This document shows, in pieces, positions 1 to 5,566 of a stretch of DNA of 6,213 bases. How positions within the stretch are numbered: the first letter of the stretch is position 1; each line of letters begins with the position of its first letter. The stretch lies in the NCBI GenBank assembly GCA_946405045.1, contig CAMJFV010000127.1:1-6213 (forward strand). Reading direction: 5' to 3'. The DNA comes from an uncultured Bacteroidales bacterium (GTDB lineage: Bacteria; Bacteroidota; Bacteroidia; Bacteroidales; Paludibacteraceae). The notes under the pieces are model-generated. The model saw nothing but the letters and a program-made list of their open reading frames with translations. It did not search any database and was not told the origin of the DNA. Both the position numbers and the translations under genes were made by a program.

Positions 1-365
1 AACGTCCAGAAGACTTCAGAATCCGTACTGCGCCAAGCAAGTCAAAAATAAAAGTGGAGATTCTGAATGCCATAGACCTAAAGAAGCCACTTGACGAGTG
101 GGCAGCAGGAAGAGGTATTGAATTCGACGATTTGCTTACTGAAATAGAGTCGATTGTCAACTCAGGTCCTGACACACCACCAGACATCAGCTACTTTATT
201 GAGCAAGTGATGGATGAAGACAGAGTGGAAGAAATATACGATTACTTCAAGGATGACGCTGAATCTGACGATATCGACTCCGCAATTGAAAACTTAGGAG
301 GCGACTATACTGAAGAGGAAGTTCGTCTTGTTAGAATAAAATTTTTAACAGAATTAGGTAGTTAA
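1..365 (+). CDS. recQ: ATP-dependent DNA helicase RecQ, C-terminal tail (5' partial)
   Basis: RecQ is a 3'-5' DNA helicase that unwinds recombination and replication intermediates in the cytoplasm. The reading frame is open from the left edge (first full codon at 3) to TAA at 363-365, so the GTG at 54 is an internal valine codon, not a start. About 120 residues are visible, running from RPEDFRIRT to VRLVRIKFLTELGS. I recognise them as the end of the long Bacteroidetes RecQ: the charged SKSKIKV stretch, a helical block LDEWAAGRGIEFDDLLTEIE resembling the helix-turn-helix module at the C-terminus of many RecQ proteins, then a very acidic segment and the EEEVRLVRIKF ending. The ATPase motifs, zinc site and winged helix lie outside the window. 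The next gene starts 9 bases downstream, so co-transcription is likely. In Bacteroides, recQ often follows tig-clpP-clpX, as I recall; that cannot be tested here. The assignment rests on remembered family sequence, not a search. Confidence 0.87.
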   Translation, partial: RPEDFRIRTAPSKSKIKVEILNAIDLKKPLDEWAAGRGIEFDDLLTEIESIVNSGPDTPPDISYFIEQVMDEDRVEEIYDYFKDDAESDDIDSAIENLGGDYTEEEVRLVRIKFLTELGS

Positions 366-374
366 TTAAGAAAA

Positions 375-1280
375 ATGAAACCAACATTATTAGTTTTGGC
401 AGCCGGAATGGGTAGTCGTTACGGCACATTGAAACAGCTCGACGGAGTAGGTCCAAGCGGAGAAACAATCATGGATTATTCAATCTATGACGCAGTAAGA
501 GCAGGATTCGGCAAAGTTGTATTTGTGATCCGTCGTGATTTTGAGAAAGACTTCAACGAGAAGATTCTATCTAAATACAAAGGTGTGGTAGATGTTGCGA
601 CTGTATTCCAATCTTTGGATTGTCTTCCAGCTGGCTACAGCGTCCCAGAAGGACGAGAGAAGCCATGGGGTACAAACCACGCTATCTTGGTGGCAAAGGA
701 TGCTGTCAACACTCCATTTGCAGTGATCAACGCAGATGACTTCTACGGTAAGGAAAGTTTTGAAATTCTTGCAAAAGCTTTGATCTCTCTTGAAGGCAAG
801 AAGAACGACTACTGTATGGTAGGCTACCGTCTTGGTAACACTCTTTCTGAAAGCGGTACTGTATCTAGAGGAGTTTGTCACACAGACAATAATGGTTGCC
901 TCTCAACAGTTGAGGAGCACTATGAGATTCATAGAAAAGATGGCCAGGTCATCTTTAAGAACCAGACAACAGGTGAGTTCAACTCTATCGACGAGAACTT
1001 GCCAGTCTCAATGAACATGTGGGGATTCACTCCTGACTACTTCGTTCATTCTGAGTCTGACTTCAAGGTATTCCTTGATGGATGCAATGGTAATTTGAAG
1101 GCTGAGTATGGTATTCCTACAATGGTAAACAAACTTATCCAGACTAAGACTGCGACAATCAAAGTTCTTGACACTCCATGCAAATGGTTCGGTGTAACTT
1201 ATAAAGAAGACCGTCCAATGGTAGTATCAAAGATCGAATCGCTTGTTGCAGCAGGCGTTTATCCAAAGAAATTGTTCTGA
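375..1280 (+). CDS. Nucleotidyltransferase family protein (sugar-phosphate NTP-transferase fold)
   Basis: A 301-residue cytoplasmic enzyme of the GT-A-like nucleotidyltransferase superfamily, which joins a sugar phosphate and an NTP to give an NDP-sugar and pyrophosphate. What shows this: the N-terminal nucleotide-binding signature LAAGMGSRYG (residues 8-17) with K20 and Q21 close behind; PWGTNHAILVAKD (97-109), the usual base/sugar pocket segment; INADDFYG (118-125), whose aspartates D121 and D122 would bind the metal; VSMNMWGF (211-218); and a C-terminal WFGVTYKEDRP (271-281). Length is normal for a single-domain member, with no extra acyltransferase or left-handed helix domain. The start is the ATG 9 bases after the recQ stop, preceded by an A-rich stretch and no clear Shine-Dalgarno. 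A strong terminator follows, so it ends the recQ transcript. The sugar and nucleotide specificity cannot be read from the sequence; a MobA-like label would be equally generic. Confidence 0.85.
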   Translation: MKPTLLVLAAGMGSRYGTLKQLDGVGPSGETIMDYSIYDAVRAGFGKVVFVIRRDFEKDFNEKILSKYKGVVDVATVFQSLDCLPAGYSVPEGREKPWGTNHAILVAKDAVNTPFAVINADDFYGKESFEILAKALISLEGKKNDYCMVGYRLGNTLSESGTVSRGVCHTDNNGCLSTVEEHYEIHRKDGQVIFKNQTTGEFNSIDENLPVSMNMWGFTPDYFVHSESDFKVFLDGCNGNLKAEYGIPTMVNKLIQTKTATIKVLDTPCKWFGVTYKEDRPMVVSKIESLVAAGVYPKKLF

Positions 1281-1297
1281 TCAAACAATATCTGATC

Positions 1298-1333
1298 AAA
1301 AGGGAGCGCCAACAACGCTCCCTTTTTTATTTT
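1298..1333 (+). terminator. Intrinsic terminator after the nucleotidyltransferase gene
   Basis: An 11-base-pair perfect stem (1298-1308 with 1316-1326, core GGGAGCG/CGCTCCC) encloses a 7-base loop CCAACAA. The 3' arm merges into a T run (1323-1328) followed by more T-rich sequence. It lies 17 bases after the TGA at 1278-1280. This is a textbook rho-independent terminator closing the recQ-nucleotidyltransferase unit. The A run before the stem is short of being a full mirror, so I call it for the plus strand. Confidence 0.93.
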
Positions 1334-1418
1334 AATACGGACAATCATCCAACTGATCCATCACTCACTTAGAATTACAATAAATTCAAATTTAACCCAG
1401 AACTAATAAAATCAACAC

Positions 1419-2258
1419 ATGGATAAAATAATAAAAAGGACTTTCATAATATTGATGACCGTATTACTTTCATCAATCAATATTACTGCAGCTAACGACA
1501 CAAAAACAAACACCAAAGCAATTGCAGATACATTCTGCATCACAAACCACGACATTATTAGTCTGCTGACAGAAGATTATATCAGCAAAAAGGGTAATTT
1601 GAAACAAAAATACTATGCAGAACTTAAATGTGGAATTATAGACAGAGATATACCAAAGAAAGCATACATAAGCAAAAGCGATCACACATATGTTGGTGAC
1701 GCTAACAAAAACAATATCACCGTCGGACTATATCTGATTATAAAAAAAGGACAAAGCAGAATAGTGAGAGACGTGGATGGCAGAAAAAGTTGCAAGATAC
1801 TACCGTCGACAACATCATTTGCCGCACTACCACACAACAAGGATGTCACTTGTGTGCAGCGGATATTGAAAGTTAAAGATGGAGACACATTCGACTATCT
1901 AGATTGCAATGGAGCGATCCACACCGTACGCATAGCAGGAATCGACACACCGGAGAAGGGACAATCGTTTGCCAATAAAGCCAAAGAAAAACTCTCGTCA
2001 CTACTCCATTCAGGCAAAATAACTTTACTTCGTACAGGTTCTGGCAATCATAAAAGGTTGGCTATGGAAGTTTATGTAGACGGAATTGATGTTAATCTAG
2101 AACTCGTGAAATGCGGGCTTGCCTGGCGGGAACCTCGTTTCGATAGGTCTGGTAAATATATTCAGGCTGAAGAAGATGCAAAAAAAGCGAAACTTGGATT
2201 ATGGAGTGATCCGACAAGTATAGCTCCGTGGGAATACAGAGCAAGCAAAAGAAAATAA
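1419..2258 (+). CDS. Exported staphylococcal-nuclease-fold (TNase) protein
   Basis: A 279-residue protein with a likely signal peptide (basic MDKIIKR, hydrophobic core 8-20, cleavage near A24 or A25), so it should act in the periplasm or outside the cell. The C-terminal half, about 143-275, is a thermonuclease (SNase) domain, a calcium-dependent phosphodiesterase fold. Residues aligning to the staphylococcal enzyme are present: D154 and D156 in KVKDGDTF (D19, D21), R171 (R35), D176, T177 and E179 in VRIAGIDTPEKG (D40, T41, E43), and R213 (R87) before YVDGIDVNLELVKCGLAW. The active site therefore looks intact. Residues 26-140 match nothing I recognise; they include a short glycine-containing strand-rich stretch around 92-122. 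The gene stands alone between two terminators. I found no convincing Bacteroides -7 box in 1334-1418. The start is ATG at 1419, the only one that keeps the signal peptide. The SNase call is firm; the substrate (DNA, RNA or both) is unknown. Confidence 0.88.
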   Translation: MDKIIKRTFIILMTVLLSSINITAANDTKTNTKAIADTFCITNHDIISLLTEDYISKKGNLKQKYYAELKCGIIDRDIPKKAYISKSDHTYVGDANKNNITVGLYLIIKKGQSRIVRDVDGRKSCKILPSTTSFAALPHNKDVTCVQRILKVKDGDTFDYLDCNGAIHTVRIAGIDTPEKGQSFANKAKEKLSSLLHSGKITLLRTGSGNHKRLAMEVYVDGIDVNLELVKCGLAWREPRFDRSGKYIQAEEDAKKAKLGLWSDPTSIAPWEYRASKRK

Positions 2259-2268
2259 AAATAATGAC

Positions 2269-2313
2269 AAAAAAAACGCCACAATCTTTTGATGATGATT
2301 GTGGCATTTTTTT
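2269..2313. terminator. Bidirectional intrinsic terminator between convergent genes
   Basis: A perfect 9-base-pair stem, GCCACAATC (2278-2286) and GATTGTGGC (2297-2305), encloses a 10-base loop. It is flanked by eight A's on the left (2269-2276) and seven T's on the right (2307-2313), so a U tract follows the hairpin whichever strand is transcribed. It sits 19 bases after the nuclease stop and 17 bases from the stop of the minus-strand gene at 2323-3150, and should end both transcripts. Confidence 0.9.
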
Positions 2314-2322
2314 GTTGAGACA

Positions 2323-3150
2323 TCACAGTTTAGAACCACAACACTGACCACATGCTATATACATATTAATTCCGTGGCGTACATAGTCCAACTCTTCTTT
2401 GGAAATTTTCATCTCTTCTGGATTGCCATTATCAACATAAAGTATCTTCGCTTCCTTCGCATTGTACAAAGCCCAAGCCAAAGAATTATATTTATCAGAA
2501 TCCAACGCTATATTATAATTTACGTAATGAAAAAACATATTTTTTTCCTGTCGCGAAAGTTCTGAAGTAATATCAAACTTATGATCATCCGCTACAACAA
2601 AGATTTTACTTATAACAAAAGGTCCCTCTTTTCTTGTAATGCTTACATGAAGATATAAAGAGGAACATACATTTCCGTTTTCTACTCCAAATTTTGTGAA
2701 GAATGCATCGTGATCACAACGAACCATTTTTGTACTACAACAAATCGGGGCTGTCTTAGCATAATACCAATCAATACCATTGTTGTTTTCAACCTTAAAA
2801 TATGGTGTCAATGTTTTCTTTACAGACGAATCAACACGACCTAAATACTTTTTTGCTAATTTAGACGAATATACAAATGTATCCAAATTGACACGAGGTT
2901 TTACTGTATCCACCACAAGAGAATCCGCAATTAGTGAATCAGATACCATGGTTTTCATTTTTGTTGAATCAACGGCACTAACACCCTTTATACCGTCCGT
3001 ATCAGAAACTGTAGAATCAGCACATTGAATTGAATCTCTTTCAGTCGAAGCGTCTGCTTTTTTATACTTATCAATCACATCAGGATTATTGTAGATATAA
3101 AGCAAAATAACGCCAACTAAGACCAAAAGGAATCTAAAAAAATTCTTCAT
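2323..3150 (-). CDS. Membrane-anchored cysteine-containing protein of unknown function
   Basis: A 275-residue protein I do not recognise. Residues 1-20 (MKNFFRFLLVLVGVILLYIY) form a basic start plus one hydrophobic segment with no clear cleavage site, so it is probably a signal anchor with the rest in the periplasm. Residues 32-92 are low-complexity and rich in Asp, Ser, Thr and Val, with repeated DS/DT pairs (SDSLIADSLVVDTV at 70-83), and look like a flexible linker. From about 95 to 262 the sequence is mixed and probably folded, with aromatic and beta-type stretches (YLHVSITRKEGPFVISKIFVV). It has eight cysteines: 43, 137, 138, 145, 162, and a terminal CGQCC (267, 270, 271), which suggests disulfides or metal binding. 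ATG at 3150 is preceded by A/T-rich sequence. It shares direction with the barrel gene upstream, but a terminator lies between them. The gene is credible from its length, its anchor and its placement against the shared terminator. Confidence 0.72.
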   Translation of the reverse strand: MKNFFRFLLVLVGVILLYIYNNPDVIDKYKKADASTERDSIQCADSTVSDTDGIKGVSAVDSTKMKTMVSDSLIADSLVVDTVKPRVNLDTFVYSSKLAKKYLGRVDSSVKKTLTPYFKVENNNGIDWYYAKTAPICCSTKMVRCDHDAFFTKFGVENGNVCSSLYLHVSITRKEGPFVISKIFVVADDHKFDITSELSRQEKNMFFHYVNYNIALDSDKYNSLAWALYNAKEAKILYVDNGNPEEMKISKEELDYVRHGINMYIACGQCCGSKL

Positions 3151-3174
3151 ATTTAAAAATCATATTATTAAAAG

Positions 3175-3203
3175 AAAAAAGCGAGTTTTTCAACTCGCTT
3201 TTT
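3175..3203 (-). terminator. Intrinsic terminator after the barrel gene
   Basis: GCGAGTT (3181-3187) pairs with AACTCGC (3192-3198) around a 4-base loop, and the stem extends through A's at 3176-3180 against T's at 3199-3203. Read on the minus strand, the hairpin is followed by a run of six U's (3180 to 3175). It lies 22 bases after the stop of the barrel gene and ends only 24 bases before the ATG of the next minus-strand gene, so it could also act in that gene's leader. Confidence 0.87.
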
Positions 3204-3225
3204 GAATATTTTATTATTACAATAA

Positions 3226-3873
3226 TTACATCTGAGGTTTCTTTCTCTGCTTACCTATAGTCATTGTAGGGAATGAGTAACCAGCACCGATTCTCATACT
3301 TCTGTGACTAAGTGTCTGACCAAGAACAGAGGAATCCTGAGTTAGGTCTCTCAAACCAAGATCGTAATCATAGAATACGAACAATCTTTTGTAGTGGAAC
3401 TCAAATGCAAATGCAACACCAAGATCACCATGACTCAAACCTTTCATTCTGGTTGGAGTTCTCACGTATTTCATATTCTCAGTGTATTCATTAAATCTGA
3501 AATCATAAGCGATATATGGACCAGCACCAATATTAAAGTGCATATCCTTAACAGGCAACTCAAACTGACCTCCGAACAACACAGGCAACTCAATCATATG
3601 AAACATAACTGGAGTCACAGCATTTCCGTTTGGAAAAACGACTTCATTGTTCTGTCCCTTCTGAGCATACATAAGTTCAGGCATAATGAAAAATCGGCTA
3701 TTGCTGACATGGAACTTACCTCCGAATCCCGCAGCTACACCCATTCTGTTCTCAGACTCATCTACATTAAATTTACTAATGCTTACACCACCCTTAAAGA
3801 AAAGATCGATGTCCGCAGCGAAGGCAGATAGACTTGTCATTAAAGCCACAATGGCTACTAAAATTTTTCTCAT
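3226..3873 (-). CDS. Outer-membrane beta-barrel protein (PorT-like / porin-family)
   Basis: A 215-residue protein of the small outer-membrane beta-barrel type common in Bacteroidetes. It has a clear signal peptide (MRKILVAIVALMTSLSAFA, cleavage after A19 or A20). The mature part is a series of amphipathic strands with turns: FFKGGVSISKF (25-35), MGVAAGFGGKFHV (44-56), FFIMPELMYAQKG (61-73), FHMIELPVLFGGQF (91-104), MHFNIGAGPYIAYDF (111-125), DLGVAFAFEFHYKRLFVFYDYDLGL (150-174) and RSMRIGAGYSF (191-201). The IELPVLF segment followed by a GAGPY strand is typical of this family. Many members are of unknown role; PorT itself is a component of type IX secretion, and I do not claim that role here. 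A basic tail, GKQRKKPQM, extends past the last strand, where such barrels usually end on an aromatic residue. A consensus promoter lies about 90-115 bases upstream, and a terminator follows, so it is probably a single-gene transcript. Confidence 0.83.
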   Translation of the reverse strand: MRKILVAIVALMTSLSAFAADIDLFFKGGVSISKFNVDESENRMGVAAGFGGKFHVSNSRFFIMPELMYAQKGQNNEVVFPNGNAVTPVMFHMIELPVLFGGQFELPVKDMHFNIGAGPYIAYDFRFNEYTENMKYVRTPTRMKGLSHGDLGVAFAFEFHYKRLFVFYDYDLGLRDLTQDSSVLGQTLSHRSMRIGAGYSFPTMTIGKQRKKPQM

Positions 3874-3960
3874 TTTAAAATAATATAAAAATCCTTAAAT
3901 TATTTTCAATACTATACGAACACTGAAAAACGTCATATTCGCATCAGCACTTATCAACCA

Positions 3961-3991
3961 CAAAAATAATCATAAAAATCTTACATACAAA
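3961..3991 (-). promoter_or_regulatory. Bacteroides-type promoter for the barrel gene
   Basis: On the minus strand TTTG (3991-3988) is followed after 19 bases by TATTTTTG (3968-3961), which fits the Bacteroidetes primary sigma factor consensus of a -33 TTG/TTTG and a -7 TAnnTTTG with 19-21 bases between. Transcription would start near 3954-3957, giving an untranslated leader of about 80 bases before the ATG at 3873. The match is by eye. The leader contains one copy of the imperfect repeat described at 3925-3943. Confidence 0.62.
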
Positions 3992-4027
3992 ATATATTCC
4001 ACTATTTTCCACAAAAACTGAATAAAA

Positions 4028-4059
4028 TCGAAATATTATTTCAGAAAAACGTATATTTG
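4028..4059 (+). promoter_or_regulatory. Bacteroides-type promoter for the glycosyltransferase cluster
   Basis: TATATTTG at 4052-4059 is a full match to the TAnnTTTG -7 box. The expected -33 position, 21 bases upstream, reads TCG (4028-4030) rather than TTG, so that half is weak. Transcription would begin near 4064-4067. That lies downstream of the possible GTG start at 4062 and leaves a leader of about 13-16 bases before the ATG at 4080. Confidence 0.58.
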
Positions 4060-4079
4060 CAGTGAATAATGTAATTTTT

Positions 4080-5309
4080 ATGAGCATACAGGATTTTATA
4101 GATTTTGGGGACTTGGTGGCAAATTATTTTGCAACCCTTGAATTATCAGAGATAGCAATCGGTATATTGGTGACACTTGGAATCTGCTTGTCAATACAGC
4201 TATTTTTCTACCTTTATTATTACGCTTCTGTCGCTCGCAACGGCAAAGCTCTTAAAGATGGAAACGTCAAACATGTCATAAAGCGTCCTCCAGTAAGTAT
4301 AATTGTCGTTTCTAGATATGACAGTGAGAATCTTGCAAAATGTCTTCCATCGATACTTGAACAAAGTTATCCAAATTACGAAGTCGTCGTAGTGAACGAT
4401 GGCACCACAAACGACACCACTATCCTACTCGACAATTTAAAAAAGAAATACTCTCATCTCCGCACAACGTATCTTCCTGAAGATGCTAAATATATGAGTC
4501 GTAAAAAGATGTGTATGACGGTGGGTATCAAAGCTGCTTTCTACGACTACTTGGTGTTCACTGATTCCGATTGTGTGGCCGACACAAGGGACTGGCTTAC
4601 AGAAATAATGCGTAATTTCAACGAAGAGACCGACCTTGTCCTTGGATTCAACCACAACAGAGCCACTGACAACTGTGAAACTTTATGGCAAAAATTCATC
4701 AACTTCGACAATGTATTCTCTACTATCAAATACATGTCGTATGCGATGAGAGGTCTGGCATATAGCGGTACTATTAAAAATATGGCATACCGTAAAGAAA
4801 AATTCTTTGAGAACAGAGGTTTCGCATCCAACCTTAATATAGAAGGAGGTGAGGATGATATCTTCATAACTGAAGTTTCGAACGGAACCAACATCGCTGT
4901 AGAAACAAGTCCAAACGCCAGCACTTCAATTAATAAAGAAGTGACACTCAAGAGTTTCATCGAAAAGAAAGAAACGGATTTGGAAAACAGCGAATACTAT
5001 CCGAACAATGTCAAATTAAGAATTAACACGGAAGTCACAACCAGATATCTGTTCTTCCTGATCTTCATCACCGGCATCATCTACGGAATCGTATCAGAAG
5101 AGTATTTCGTGACAAGCGTATGTGGAATAATGGGTCTTATCCGTTACGGTGTGCAATGCTACACGTTCATAAAAGGAGCTCACGCTCTGGGAATGAAAGG
5201 ATCAGCATTCCTGTTCACTATCTTTGAGTTAATAATTCCGTTGGCTACAATGTATGTGTCGACGGTGGGACAAATCGGTAAAAGAAAATTGGAATTATGG
5301 AAAGTGTAA
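4080..5309 (+). CDS. Membrane-associated family 2 glycosyltransferase
   Basis: A 409-residue inner-membrane glycosyltransferase with a GT-A fold and its catalytic domain in the cytoplasm. It should move a sugar from a nucleotide- or lipid-linked donor onto an envelope glycan. Numbered from the ATG at 4080: one membrane segment at about 25-49; the GT2 domain from VSIIVVSRYD (72-81) through VVVVNDG (102-108) to the metal-binding DSD (162-164, in VFTDSDC); a later acidic GGEDD (256-260) in the acceptor region; then three C-terminal membrane segments at about 324-338, 343-364 and 375-397. Where a QxxRW-type motif would be expected it reads FIEKKETDL (293-301), so that motif seems lost or changed. 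A GTG at 4062 would add six residues, but the -7 box ends at 4059 and the transcript would begin after it, so ATG 4080 is preferred. The stop overlaps the next gene by 13 bases. Donor and acceptor are unknown. Confidence 0.85.
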   Translation: MSIQDFIDFGDLVANYFATLELSEIAIGILVTLGICLSIQLFFYLYYYASVARNGKALKDGNVKHVIKRPPVSIIVVSRYDSENLAKCLPSILEQSYPNYEVVVVNDGTTNDTTILLDNLKKKYSHLRTTYLPEDAKYMSRKKMCMTVGIKAAFYDYLVFTDSDCVADTRDWLTEIMRNFNEETDLVLGFNHNRATDNCETLWQKFINFDNVFSTIKYMSYAMRGLAYSGTIKNMAYRKEKFFENRGFASNLNIEGGEDDIFITEVSNGTNIAVETSPNASTSINKEVTLKSFIEKKETDLENSEYYPNNVKLRINTEVTTRYLFFLIFITGIIYGIVSEEYFVTSVCGIMGLIRYGVQCYTFIKGAHALGMKGSAFLFTIFELIIPLATMYVSTVGQIGKRKLELWKV

Positions 5310-5554
5310 ACAATAACGAAAAGGTTGTAGTGTTCCGCATCTACGACTCGGTTTTCGAGGCTAACGTAGTGAAGGAACTGCTTGCGTCGAACGACATCCC
5401 GTCTATGATAAAGAATGAGCATACGACTGTATTGTTGCCTATGTTCAATTCGATGAGCGGAGTCGCTTTGATGGTTTTGGAAAAAGACTTAGCCAGAGCA
5501 CAAGAAATTGTCGATGCTACAAACGACAGCGATAACAGTTCAACAGAAAAATAA
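5297..5554 (+). CDS. DUF2007 family protein (putative signal-transducing protein)
   Basis: An 85-residue soluble protein that fits the DUF2007 family, whose members are small ferredoxin-like alpha/beta proteins with no proven function; 'signal transducing' is a database label only. The typical pattern is visible: strand VVVFRIYDS (10-18), helix FEANVVKELLASNDIP (20-35), strand SMIKNE (36-41), a loop with LLPMF (46-50), strand GVALMVLEKDLARAQEIV (55-72), and a polar Ser/Asp/Asn tail (73-85). ATG at 5297 lies inside the end of the glycosyltransferase gene, overlapping it by 13 bases in another frame, and mazG begins 12 bases after its stop. Translational coupling in a three-gene operon is likely. 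No separate promoter is visible. Confidence 0.8.
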   Translation: MESVNNNEKVVVFRIYDSVFEANVVKELLASNDIPSMIKNEHTTVLLPMFNSMSGVALMVLEKDLARAQEIVDATNDSDNSSTEK

Positions 5555-5566
5555 CAATTTGATAAC

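Larger units (their letters stand above)
3874..4079. promoter_or_regulatory. Divergent intergenic control region
   Basis: This very A/T-rich gap separates the leftward barrel gene from the rightward glycosyltransferase cluster. It holds a promoter for each direction (minus at 3961-3991, plus near 4028-4059). It also holds an imperfect direct repeat, GAAAAACGTCATATTCGCA at 3925-3943 and GAAAAACGTATATTTGCA at 4044-4061, which differ by one inserted base and one substitution. The second copy overlaps the plus-strand -7 box. I see no tRNA, riboswitch-like fold or small gene here. Confidence 0.5.

Noticed and set aside
567..881. 104-residue minus-strand open frame inside the nucleotidyltransferase gene
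   Set aside because: Antisense to a gene with clear motifs; composition is not protein-like and no family is recognisable.
1276..1300. Ten-base direct repeat TCTGATCAAA at 1276-1285 and 1291-1300
   Set aside because: Two copies only, one covering the stop codon and one running into the terminator stem. No further copies nearby, so chance is the simplest explanation.
1334..1418. Possible promoter for the nuclease gene (TAAATTCA at 1381-1388)
   Set aside because: Only a partial match to TAnnTTTG, with no TTG at the right distance upstream.
2299..2565. 88-residue plus-strand open frame opposite the orphan protein
   Set aside because: It begins inside the terminator hairpin and is antisense to a better-supported gene.
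3394..3831. 145-residue plus-strand open frame opposite the barrel gene
   Set aside because: Antisense to a gene with a signal peptide, strand pattern, promoter and terminator; its translation shows no domain.
4547..4960. 137-residue minus-strand open frame inside the glycosyltransferase gene
   Set aside because: It lies across the catalytic domain of a well-supported gene, with no promoter or motif of its own.
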